DNA of 64,000 nucleotides from Rhizohabitans arisaemae (lineage in GTDB: Bacteria; Actinomycetota; Actinomycetes; Streptosporangiales; Streptosporangiaceae). The position numbers and the translations under genes are program-made. Positions 1 to 7,149 of the stretch are shown in pieces (the first letter of the stretch is position 1; each line of letters begins with the position of its first letter). The stretch covers positions 558,001-622,000 of the forward strand of contig NZ_BLRH01000060.1 of the NCBI RefSeq assembly GCF_025996515.1. Direction: 5' to 3'. A model generated the notes under the pieces. That model made no database searches and had not been told where the DNA came from. It worked only from the letters and a program-made list of their open reading frames with translations.

Positions 1-43
1 ACCGCGTTCACGCCTCCCGGCCCTCAAGATCAGAGGTGGAATT

Positions 44-940
44 CTACCCAGCCGGGGCCGCCTCGGGCCGAACTCTGATCTCATTCGGGTGCAGATCGGG
101 CACCGTGAACCCCAGCTCCCGCAGCGCCGCCACGGAGAACGGGGTCTGCGCGCGCTTGGCGCCGTCCTCCACCTTGACCACCCCGCACCGCCCGTCGTCG
201 TGGGCGAAGGCGACCACCCCCTCGGCGCCCGACTTCACCAGCAGCCCGGGGACCGCCCGCATCAGGCGGTTCTCATCGCGTTCCGTCCCCGACGTCCACT
301 CCGGGTGCGCGCGCATGGCGTCGGCGACCTCCCCCTCGCCCAGGCGGACCAGCATCCGGTAGGCCCGCGCCACCCCGGCGAGCGAGACGAAGAACAGCGG
401 CGCACCGCAGCCGTCCACCCCGGTGGCGGCGACCAGCTCCCCGGTGTACTCCTCGACCGTCGCCCGGATCGCCCGCTGCAACGGGTGCGTGGGGGCGAGG
501 TACCCCTCCGGCGACCAGTCGTTGCGAACACAGGTGGCGAGCATCGCGGCGTGCTTACCCGAGCAGTTCATATAGACCGGACTCGCGGCCCCGCCCCCGC
601 GGATCACGTCGTCCGCCGCCTCGGGATCGAACGGAAGCGCCGGCGGGCAGCGCAGCATGCCGTCGTCCAGGCCCGCCTCGGCCAGGATCCGCCGGACCCC
701 GGTCACGTGAAACGGTTCGCCCGAGTGGCTCGCCGCGGCCAGCGCCAGCAGCTCCCCGCGCAGCCCCAGCCCGTGCCGGACCATCGCGACGGCCTGCAGC
801 GGCTTCATCGCCGACCTCGGGGAGACGAGCCGCTCCGCGTCCCCGCGGAGCAGCGCCACCGTTCCGGCGGCGTCAAACCCGATCATCCGGGCGTGGTGGA
901 CGGACTCCACGAACCCCGACCGAATCACTTCGACGATCAT
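44..940 (-). CDS. L-asparaginase II family protein
   Basis: A 298-residue cytoplasmic protein of the asparaginase II (PF06089) family, expected to hydrolyse asparagine to aspartate and ammonia. It opens MIVEVIRSGFVES and has the family's conserved stretches SGKHAAML and DGCGAP. The frame stays open upstream, but the ATG at 940 is preceded by GAGGGACAG, a good ribosome binding site, and matches the usual family N-terminus. It is divergent from dtd, with 133 bases between the starts. The family also includes proteins of uncertain substrate, so the enzyme name is more certain than the physiological role. No signal peptide is seen. Confidence 0.9.
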   Translation of the reverse strand: MIVEVIRSGFVESVHHARMIGFDAAGTVALLRGDAERLVSPRSAMKPLQAVAMVRHGLGLRGELLALAAASHSGEPFHVTGVRRILAEAGLDDGMLRCPPALPFDPEAADDVIRGGGAASPVYMNCSGKHAAMLATCVRNDWSPEGYLAPTHPLQRAIRATVEEYTGELVAATGVDGCGAPLFFVSLAGVARAYRMLVRLGEGEVADAMRAHPEWTSGTERDENRLMRAVPGLLVKSGAEGVVAFAHDDGRCGVVKVEDGAKRAQTPFSVAALRELGFTVPDLHPNEIRVRPEAAPAG

Positions 941-1073
941 CTGTCCCTCTTCTCGCGCGGGAGCGTCCGGTCCCGGATCGGCTCCCCGAGGATGATAGGC
1001 GAAAGTGCTTGTTCGCCCCCGTTTCGGGCGTCGCGTCACGGTAGCCCACCGGCACCTGGGAGAATCCCTCCCC

Positions 1074-1499
1074 ATGCGCGCAGTCGTTCAACGAGTCAGC
1101 TCGGCCTCGGTCTCGGTCGGCGGGACCGTCGTCGGATCCGTCGACGGCCCCGGCCTCCTCGTCCTGGTCGGGGTCACCCACACCGACGGCCTGGGCGAAG
1201 CCCGGCGCCTCGCGGCCAAACTCTGGGGGCTGCGCGTCCTCGCCGGGGAGAAGTCCTGCGCCGACCTCGGCGCGCCCCTCCTGGTGATCAGTCAGTTCAC
1301 GCTGTACGGCGACACGCGCAAAGGCCGCCGCCCCACCTGGCAGGCCGCCGCCCCCGGGGAGCAGGCCGAACCGCTCGTCGATGCGGTCGTCAAAGAGCTC
1401 ACCGCCCTCGGCGCCCGGGTGGAAACCGGGGTCTTCGGCGCCGACATGGCGGTCTCCCTCGTCAACGACGGCCCCATCACCCTGGTCGTCGACGTCTGA
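1074..1499 (+). CDS. dtd: D-aminoacyl-tRNA deacylase
   Basis: A 141-residue protein matching Dtd, the editing enzyme that removes D-amino acids (and glycine mischarged on tRNA-Ala) from tRNA. It begins [13 protein letters not shown] and carries both signature motifs, SQFTLYGD (about residues 74-81) and NDGPIT near the C-terminus, which form the active site across the dimer. The open frame begins at 1005, but the family N-terminus and length (about 145) place the start at the ATG at 1074. It stands alone between the divergent asparaginase gene and a non-coding stretch with a ferredoxin relic. Confidence 0.95.
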   Translation: MRAVVQRVSSASVSVGGTVVGSVDGPGLLVLVGVTHTDGLGEARRLAAKLWGLRVLAGEKSCADLGAPLLVISQFTLYGDTRKGRRPTWQAAAPGEQAEPLVDAVVKELTALGARVETGVFGADMAVSLVNDGPITLVVDV

Positions 1500-1551
1500 C
1501 CCATCACCCCGGGCACACCCGACTCGGTACGGGCTGCGCCGGACCCGGTCG

Positions 1552-1731
1552 TCAAGTCGCCGTGCGGCAGCACAGCCGGGCCGCCTGCGTCACGGCCGCG
1601 ATGTCTTTCGGCTTGGTAGAGGTGATAAGCAGCACCACCCTGCCGTCGCCCTCGTCTTGATCGAAGATGTTCGGCGCGGTGAGCACGCACAATCCGGCCC
1701 CGACGCATCACGGGCGACCTGCGGAGACGAC
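1552..1731 (-). pseudogene. ferredoxin remnant ([3Fe-4S]/[4Fe-4S] type)
   Basis: Read on the minus strand, 1707 down to 1552 encodes CVGAGLCVLTAPNIFDQDEG followed by a short C-terminus ending AARLCC. This is the pattern of small actinomycete ferredoxins that serve cytochromes P450 (Cys-x5-Cys, then T-x-P-x-x-F-D, then a final Cys-Pro). A TGA stop lies directly before the first cysteine, and residues upstream (VVSAGRP) look like the normal lead-in without a start codon. The final Cys-Pro has become Cys-Cys. I infer a decayed gene. No P450 gene is adjacent. Palindrome-like GGTACGGGCT...CCGTACC elements flank it at about 1526-1545 and 1757-1778. Confidence 0.55.
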
Positions 1732-1812
1732 CGTACGGCCCGGTCGGCTGCCCCGGGCCGCCTGAGGCCGTACCCGGCGAAGTCCACCCGCCACTCCCGG
1801 GCCGGGAGCCCG

Positions 1813-2814
1813 TCAGCGGATGCTGCGGCGAAGAGCCGGGTCGATCTGGACATTGCGTCCCGCGTCCGGCGGGACGATGACCTCCTGGTTCGCGGGCACG
1901 CCCCCCGCCATCAGGGTCGCGTCCACCGGGACGGTCCGCTTCACCAAGGCAAGCGCGATCGGCCCCAGCTCGTGGTGCCGGGCCGCCGAGCCGACGAACC
2001 CCACCTGGACGCCGTCCGACTCGACCGGTGCGCCGTGCTCGGGCAGGGTGTCGACGCTGCCGTCCAGGTGGAGGAAGACCAGGCGGCGCGGCGGATGACC
2101 GAGGTTGTGGACGCGGGCCACCGTCTCCTGGCCCCGGTAGCAGCCCTTGGAGAGGTGGACGGCACGGCCGATCCAGCCGAGTTCGTGCGGGATCGCCTTG
2201 TGGTCGGTCTCCCGGCCGAGCCGAGGCTGATGCGCCTCGATCCGCAGCGCCTCGTAGGCCCACAGACCGGCCCAGCGCAACCGGCCCGCCAGTTCGGGCA
2301 GCTCCGCCCGGGGAACCAGCGTGTCGGCCCCGATCGCGATCCCCTCGGGGGCGCCCGGGATCGGTGCCAAGGTCGCGGGCGACCCGCTCACCAGCGCGTA
2401 CTCGGCGGTGAGGTCGGCCACCTCGACCCGGAGCATGAACCGCATGGAGTCCAGGTAGGCGACGAGGGCCTCGGTCGTACCGGGCTCGACGTGGATCCAG
2501 AGTGCCTCACCGTCGTCCACCAGGGTGAGGTGATGCTCGACCCGGCCCTGCAGGTCGAGGATGAGCGTCTCGGCGCGCTCGCCGGGCGAGAGCCGGTCCA
2601 CCTTCTGCGAACTCAGGCTGTTGAGCCAGCTCAGCCTGTCCGCGCCGGAGATCCGCACCACGCCGTGATCACTGCGATCCACCCACGCCTCACCGCGGAC
2701 GAGGGCGCGTTGCTCGCCGTACGGATCGCCGTAGTGTGCGGCGACGTGATCGTTCGGCGACTCCGCGCGCACCGCGCCCGGAAGGGTGAGCAGAGGGCTG
2801 TCTGGGCTGTCCAC
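1813..2814 (-). CDS. ygfZ: YgfZ-type folate-binding protein
   Basis: A 333-residue cytoplasmic protein of the YgfZ/GcvT superfamily. YgfZ binds tetrahydrofolate and supports maturation of some iron-sulfur enzymes. The diagnostic motif KGCYRGQE, with the conserved cysteine, is at residues 223-230, and the aminomethyltransferase-like fold covers most of the chain. It lies nine bases downstream of a Fur-family gene on the same strand, so the two are probably cotranscribed, as in many actinomycetes. Length is normal for the family and nothing is disrupted. Confidence 0.9.
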   Translation of the reverse strand: MDSPDSPLLTLPGAVRAESPNDHVAAHYGDPYGEQRALVRGEAWVDRSDHGVVRISGADRLSWLNSLSSQKVDRLSPGERAETLILDLQGRVEHHLTLVDDGEALWIHVEPGTTEALVAYLDSMRFMLRVEVADLTAEYALVSGSPATLAPIPGAPEGIAIGADTLVPRAELPELAGRLRWAGLWAYEALRIEAHQPRLGRETDHKAIPHELGWIGRAVHLSKGCYRGQETVARVHNLGHPPRRLVFLHLDGSVDTLPEHGAPVESDGVQVGFVGSAARHHELGPIALALVKRTVPVDATLMAGGVPANQEVIVPPDAGRNVQIDPALRRSIR

Positions 2815-2823
2815 CCCTTCAGC

Positions 2824-3255
2824 CTATCCCGGGGTCTGACACGCCCGGCAGCGGCCGAAGACCGTGAGATGCCGGACGTCGGTTTCGAACCCCAGGTCGG
2901 CCCGGAGCCGATCGACCAGACTCGCCACCGACTCGGGCTGGACCTCGGTGACCTCGCCGCAGCCCCGGCAGACCAGATGGCTGTGGTCCGCTTCGGTCGC
3001 CAGATGGTAGGTGGGGGCACCGTGCCCGAGGTGGGTGTGCGTGACCATCCCGACCTTCTCGAGGAGTTCGAGGGTCCGGTAGACGGTGGAGATGTTCACC
3101 CCGCGGGCGGTCTGCTGAACGCGGGAGCAGATCTCCTCGGGGGTGCCGTGCACCAGCTCGGCGACCGCCTCCAGCACAAGCTGGCGCTGGGGGGTGACGC
3201 GGTAGCCGCGCGCCCGCAGCTCCTCATGCCACGACTCGTGGGCAGTCTCGGCCAT
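2824..3255 (-). CDS. Fur-family transcriptional regulator
   Basis: A 143-residue metal-sensing repressor of the Fur superfamily. The winged helix is at about residues 15-75 (GYRVTPQRQLVLEAV, then NISTVYRTLELLEK). The dimerisation domain has HSHLVCRGCG and two CxxC pairs (C96/C99 and C136/C139) that normally hold a structural zinc. Which metal it senses (Fe, Zn, Mn) cannot be told from the sequence. It is first in a two-gene unit with ygfZ. The ATG at 3255 gives the expected N-terminus. The start faces the structured-RNA region at 3345-3550 across a short divergent gap. Confidence 0.9.
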   Translation of the reverse strand: MAETAHESWHEELRARGYRVTPQRQLVLEAVAELVHGTPEEICSRVQQTARGVNISTVYRTLELLEKVGMVTHTHLGHGAPTYHLATEADHSHLVCRGCGEVTEVQPESVASLVDRLRADLGFETDVRHLTVFGRCRACQTPG

Positions 3256-3364
3256 GCCAAGAGTCTATGGCGACGGGCGGAGAACGGGTGCCCGGGAAAT
3301 CACTTGCCGGGCGAAACGCCGCCGCATAGGTTTTAGGTACGCCGAAAGGAGGTGGTCCGAAAAC

Positions 3365-3406
3365 ATGGTTGACAGTTATTGGACTTGCGAGGTGGCGGTC
3401 CGCTAG
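3365..3406 (+). CDS. 13-residue short ORF behind a perfect Shine-Dalgarno
   Basis: ATG at 3365 opens a 13-codon frame, MVDSYWTCEVAVR, ending at TAG. Ten bases upstream, at 3345-3354, is AAAGGAGGTG, complementary without mismatch to the 3' end of actinobacterial 16S rRNA; this is far stronger than any other ribosome binding site in the window. A structured segment follows at 3470-3547 and no larger gene follows on this strand. A leader peptide or a translated small RNA is the likeliest reading. The strength of the site, not homology, is the evidence. Confidence 0.5.
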   Translation: MVDSYWTCEVAVR

Positions 3407-3600
3407 GACGCGCTGACTCTGGACCCACAGACGTCAAGGCGACGTCCGGCGAATCCAAGACGCCACCGGCCCCTGGGCTGCCGGAAGGTGAGTGCACGCA
3501 CCTTTGGTCCGACCGGCCCTCCCGTACGGGAGGAGCACGCCCAGGGGTCTCCTATCGCCTGCGATGGGAACCCGAGGCGGTTTCGCCGGCCCTCACGCCG
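3407..3600 (+). ncRNA. candidate structured RNA
   Basis: The stretch holds three nested stems. CCCCTGGGC at 3470-3478 pairs with GCCCAGGGG at 3539-3547 and encloses AAGGTG/CACCTT (3485-3490 with 3499-3504) and CCTCCCG/CGGGAGG (inside 3518-3533). The three stems together form a multibranch fold. It follows the short ORF at 3365-3406 and lies between the divergent Fur gene and the convergent DUF2470 gene, so it is not an obvious leader of a downstream gene. I do not recognise a named RNA family. Confidence 0.45.
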
Positions 3601-3603
3601 AGC

Positions 3604-3915
3604 TCAGTGCTCTGCGGCGGCCCGCGGGGTGACGCCGAGGGCGGCGCAGGCCTGCCGGTACATCCGGACGACCTCCAGGCGCACCTGGCGGCGCTCGGTC
3701 ACCGGCTCACTCCACGGCACGCGCAAGGTCACCGTGCCCTCCGGAACCGCGGCGGCGAACTCGATGCCGGCCGCGTCCACCCCCGTCGTCTCCGCGCTCG
3801 TCGCGTCGGGCCGCCCGCCCAGGGATCGGCAGATCAGCAGCGCGTCGTCACGGTGGTCGTCGTTCATGTGCCGTCTGACGGCGTCGACCACGTCGGGGGT
3901 GAACAGCGTCTCCAT
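3604..3915 (-). CDS. DUF2470 domain protein
   Basis: A 103-residue protein that is essentially one DUF2470 domain. It begins METLFTPDVVDAVRRHMNDD, with the conserved HMNDDHRDDALLICR segment. This domain is found alone or at the C-terminus of haem-utilisation and FMN-binding split-barrel proteins. Its histidine-rich start and the adjacent haem-binding nitrobindin-like gene (5 bases upstream on the same strand) hint at a haem-related role, which is inference. No signal peptide or membrane segment. Confidence 0.85.
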   Translation of the reverse strand: METLFTPDVVDAVRRHMNDDHRDDALLICRSLGGRPDATSAETTGVDAAGIEFAAAVPEGTVTLRVPWSEPVTERRQVRLEVVRMYRQACAALGVTPRAAAEH

Positions 3916-3920
3916 ACCGC

Positions 3921-4412
3921 TCAGTCTCCCACCCGCTTCAGATGCGCGGAGATGTGGGACTGGAGGGGCTTCCCGGCCGCGGCCATGTCGTACGCGTACA
4001 TGAGGTCACCCTTGACCAGGCCGTACAGCCGGTGCCCGGCGCTGTACTCCTTGGCCGACGCCGACCGCGCGACGACGTCCGTACGGAGCTCGATCTTGTG
4101 GAAGACCACCTCGCCCAGATAGATCTCGACGATCCCGGTGGGGTGGGCCAGGCACACCTCGACCTGGCGGTCGGGTCGCGGGCGCCAGAAACCCGACTCG
4201 GTGGCGAGCGGGCGCACCCGGTCTCCCGCTTCGTTGAGGAGCCAGGTCCGGCTCAGGTAGCTGAGAAACGGTTTCCCGTTGTGGCCGAAAACGATCTCTT
4301 GGCCGAAGTTGAAGCTCTCGATCGTGGGGTACCCCCCGACCCCCGCGCCTTCCCAGCGGCCGAGGAGGAAGGCGAGGTGTTCGAGGTCGGGATGGGGCTC
4401 GGGTTCGTGCAT
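3921..4412 (-). CDS. nitrobindin-like haem-binding protein (FABP family)
   Basis: A 163-residue beta-barrel protein of the FABP-like/DUF1794 family, related to nitrobindin and the THAP4 C-terminal domain. Known members bind ferric haem and can isomerise peroxynitrite. The signature GxWxGxG is seen as GRWEGAG near residue 19, and the C-terminal HISAHLKRV supplies the usual proximal histidine region. The frame extends far upstream, but the ATG at 4412 (MHEPEPHPDL) fits family length. It runs directly into the DUF2470 gene. Confidence 0.85.
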   Translation of the reverse strand: MHEPEPHPDLEHLAFLLGRWEGAGVGGYPTIESFNFGQEIVFGHNGKPFLSYLSRTWLLNEAGDRVRPLATESGFWRPRPDRQVEVCLAHPTGIVEIYLGEVVFHKIELRTDVVARSASAKEYSAGHRLYGLVKGDLMYAYDMAAAGKPLQSHISAHLKRVGD

Positions 4413-4606
4413 GGCACGTGAGCCTAGAGGGATCCGGCACCCGGCGCGCGGTATGACCCCGTTCCCCGGGGCCGATCGCGTCGTCACCGATCCAGCTAGT
4501 CCCAACAAAGGCGACATTTCAAGAAATGGTCGCTTAGCTGAGATGATGGCCCCGACAGACCTCAAGGGACATACGTCCCCTCATCCACAGCCGTTAGGGT
4601 GCCCAT

Positions 4607-4969
4607 ATGGCACGATCACTGGTAATCAAGGTGACCGCGGGGGCCGACGACCCGGAGCGGTGCAATCAGGCGTTCACGGTGGCGGCGGCCGCCCTGGCGA
4701 GCGGCGTCCCGGTATCCCTCTGGCTCAGCGGGGAGTCCTCGTGGTTCGCGCTGCCCGGGCGGGCCAAGGAGCTCGCCCTCCCGCACGCGGTGCCCCTCGC
4801 CGACCTGCTCGACGCGGTCCTGGCGGCCGGCCAGGTGACCCTGTGCACCCAATGCGCCGCCAGGCGGGAGATCGGCCCCGAGGACGTGATCGCCGGGGTG
4901 CGCATCGCGGGCGCCCCGACCTTCGTCGAGGAGTGCATCGCCGAGGGTGCCCAGGCGCTGGTCTACTGA
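4607..4969 (+). CDS. DsrE-family protein
   Basis: A 120-residue small soluble protein with a DsrE/DsrF-like fold: an N-terminal MARSLVIKVTAGADDPERCN strand-helix unit and a cysteine pair CTQC at about residue 83. DsrE family proteins are often sulfur-transfer or peroxiredoxin-like partners; here only the fold class can be supported. A second cysteine is in EECIAEG near the C-terminus. The gene is convergent with gatD and their stops overlap by 7 bases (4963-4969). Confidence 0.85.
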   Translation: MARSLVIKVTAGADDPERCNQAFTVAAAALASGVPVSLWLSGESSWFALPGRAKELALPHAVPLADLLDAVLAAGQVTLCTQCAARREIGPEDVIAGVRIAGAPTFVEECIAEGAQALVY

Positions 4970-5682
4970 CGGCCGAGGACGGTGCCGAGGCGCTCGTCGC
5001 GCAGGCGCTCGTGCCAGGTGTCGTCGATCGGCGGCAGGGTTTCGACACCCATGGCCCAGCTCAGGAGCAGGTCCGCGAGGCCGGGGTTACGGGCGAGGGC
5101 CGGCCCGTGCAGGTAGGTACCGAGGACGCGCCCGCTGTAACACCCCTCGGTGCCGTCCCCGTTGCCCGTCCCCACGACCGTCCGGGAGAGCGGCCGGACC
5201 GAGGGACCGAGGTCGGTCACGCCCATATGGTTCTCAAAACCGGTCAAGGTCGGCACGCCGAGTTCGGGGTCGACCTCGGCGACGATCTCGCCGACCGCCC
5301 GGCGCTCACCGCGGCGGCTGCCGATGTCGATGAGCCCGACCCCCTCCACCGGCTGGCCCTCCTCGCCGCCGAAGACCGTGCCGATGAGCTGGTACCCGGC
5401 GCAGACGGCGAACACCGAGGCGCCGCGCTCGACCGCCCGGCCCAGGCCGCCGTCCCGCCGGAGCCGCGCCGCGGCCAGGATCTGCGGCCGGTCCTCGCCC
5501 CCGCCGAGCAGGTAGACGTCCCCCTGCTCCGGGATGGGGTCGGCGGATCGGACGTAGACGGTCTCGACCGGGATGTTCCGGCGGCGGGCCCGCTGTTCGA
5601 GGACGAGCACGTTGCCCTGATCCCCATACGTGCTCAACAGGTCCGGATAGATCCAGATCAGTCGTAACTTGTCAGACTGCAC
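4963..5682 (-). CDS. gatD: lipid II isoglutaminyl synthase, glutaminase subunit GatD
   Basis: A 239-residue class I glutamine amidotransferase (CobB/CobQ-like). With MurT it amidates the alpha-carboxyl of D-glutamate in lipid II, making D-isoglutamine for peptidoglycan cross-linking. The catalytic nucleophile is C94 in FAVCAGYQLIG and the catalytic histidine is H192 in GTYLHGP. Its start lies inside the 3' end of murT (11-base overlap), indicating translational coupling of the two subunits. It acts at the cytoplasmic face of the membrane. Length is normal. Confidence 0.93.
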   Translation of the reverse strand: MQSDKLRLIWIYPDLLSTYGDQGNVLVLEQRARRRNIPVETVYVRSADPIPEQGDVYLLGGGEDRPQILAAARLRRDGGLGRAVERGASVFAVCAGYQLIGTVFGGEEGQPVEGVGLIDIGSRRGERRAVGEIVAEVDPELGVPTLTGFENHMGVTDLGPSVRPLSRTVVGTGNGDGTEGCYSGRVLGTYLHGPALARNPGLADLLLSWAMGVETLPPIDDTWHERLRDERLGTVLGRQ

Positions 5683-6919
5683 GGCCGAACTCCGCTCGAA
5701 TCTGCTGAAACGCGGTGTAGTTGGCGATCACATCGACCTTGCCCCCCACGGGCAGCGTGGCCGCGGCGTCGTCGACGTCCCGGGCGAGCTCGAACGGCAC
5801 GCCCGCGATGTCGAGCCGGAGGGCCAGGTCCAGACGGCGCTCCCCGGTGACCCGGACCGGACGCCCCCGGAGCACCCGATAGTCGACGTCCCACAGCCAG
5901 GAGGTGTCCCGCCCGTCCGGGCCCTGCGCGTTGACCGCGAGGATCACCGGGACCGGCGGCGGATCGAGGACGCCGAACGCCTCCAGCCAGCCCGCCGGGT
6001 TCTTGGCGAGCAGCAGCCGGATCTCCCGGTTGTCCCGTTCGACGCTGGTGTAGCGCCCGGCCACCGAGCGCACGTCCCGCAGCCGCCCGAGCACCCTGGC
6101 CGGGGGCAGCCCGAACGCCTCCGCCGTCGCCAGCGCGATCGCGCCGTTGGCCTGGTTGGCCCGGCCGGGCAGCCGGAGCTCCAGCGCCCAGCGCGCCCCC
6201 CGCGGGTCGACGACCAGATCGTGGTCCTCCATCAGGACCCAGGTCGGCTCGGGGCGCCGGAAGGTGCACTCCCGGCAGGCCCAGTCGGCGTCGTCGTCCC
6301 TGCGGTCCAGCGGTCCGCCGCAGACCGGGCAGCACCAGGAGTCGTCCCGCCACCGCTGCCCGGCCGCCACCCAGGTCACGCTGGAGGCGGTGGACGCGGC
6401 CCAGGTCACCAGCGGGTCGTCGGCGTTCGCGATCACATGGGTGCGCACCTCGGCGAAGGCGTTGCGCCACTTCTGGGCGAGCAGCCAGATCTCGGCCGCC
6501 CGGTCCATCTGGTCCCGGCTCAGGTTGAGCAGGCAGACGACGCTCGCCCCCGTGGTGTTCAGCACCTCGGGGAGGTACTTCTCGTCGACCTCCAGCACCG
6601 CGTACGGCGCCTCGGCGTCCTCGGCCAGGGCGGAGACGTGACCCGCCGGCATGTTGGCCCCGAAGGCGTTGGTGGCGACGCCGCCCAGCTCGGCCAGGGC
6701 CGAGGTGATGAGACGGGTCGTGGTGGTCTTGCCGTTCGTCGCGCTGACCAACACCAGCTTGCGGTCCGCCGCCAGCTGGCGGAGGAGGTCGGGTTCGAAA
6801 ACCAGGCCGATACGTCCCCCGATAACGGAGCCGTCACCGCGCCCTGTGGCCCGTGACAGAGCCGCTGCGGTACGGCCGAGGGCAGCCGCGAGCTGAGCCC
6901 GCAACGGAAGCTGAGTCAT
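5672..6919 (-). CDS. murT: lipid II isoglutaminyl synthase, Mur ligase subunit MurT
   Basis: A 415-residue Mur ligase-like protein with the ATP-binding loop SATNGKTTTTRL at about residues 59-70 and a C-terminal MurT domain. A cysteine-rich insert, CPVCG followed by CREC at about residues 195-222, is the zinc ribbon typical of MurT. It activates the D-Glu carboxyl of lipid II for amidation by ammonia from GatD. The ATG at 6919 gives MTQLPLRAQLAAALGR. The upstream stretch carries two related hairpins but no other gene. Confidence 0.93.
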   Translation of the reverse strand: MTQLPLRAQLAAALGRTAAALSRATGRGDGSVIGGRIGLVFEPDLLRQLAADRKLVLVSATNGKTTTTRLITSALAELGGVATNAFGANMPAGHVSALAEDAEAPYAVLEVDEKYLPEVLNTTGASVVCLLNLSRDQMDRAAEIWLLAQKWRNAFAEVRTHVIANADDPLVTWAASTASSVTWVAAGQRWRDDSWCCPVCGGPLDRRDDDADWACRECTFRRPEPTWVLMEDHDLVVDPRGARWALELRLPGRANQANGAIALATAEAFGLPPARVLGRLRDVRSVAGRYTSVERDNREIRLLLAKNPAGWLEAFGVLDPPPVPVILAVNAQGPDGRDTSWLWDVDYRVLRGRPVRVTGERRLDLALRLDIAGVPFELARDVDDAAATLPVGGKVDVIANYTAFQQIRAEFGRAV

Positions 6920-6979
6920 GTCGCGATCCTAGCCGCCTCTCTGCGTCCCGCGTCGCGCCGGACGCCGACCGCCGCCACA

Positions 6980-7110
6980 TGATCGTTGTGGTTTGCGCCC
7001 CCCAGAGGGCACACACACCGCAACGATCACGCGTGGCCGGACCCAAGCCACAGGCCCCGGACGATCGTCGTGATCTGCGACCCCGGAGGGTGCGCACAGC
7101 ACAAGGATCA
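6980..7110. repeat. two related imperfect hairpins upstream of murT
   Basis: The first hairpin has TGATCGTTGTGGT at 6980-6992 facing ACCGCAACGATCA at 7017-7029 (12 of 13 paired). The second, less perfect, runs from 7062 to 7110 and shares the GATC-T-GTG...TGCG arms. They lie in the 230-base gap between murT and the end of the HerA-like gene, both on the minus strand. They could end the upstream transcript, or be copies of a REP-type element. Nothing else coding is seen in the gap. Confidence 0.5.
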
Positions 7111-7149
7111 CAGGAGCACGGGCGCCGACCACCGTTGAGAGGCCCGGCC

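Noticed and set aside
1590-1853. An 87-residue minus-strand frame over the ferredoxin relic
   Set aside because: It is a different frame from the one with CVGAGLCVLTAP similarity and shows no family features.
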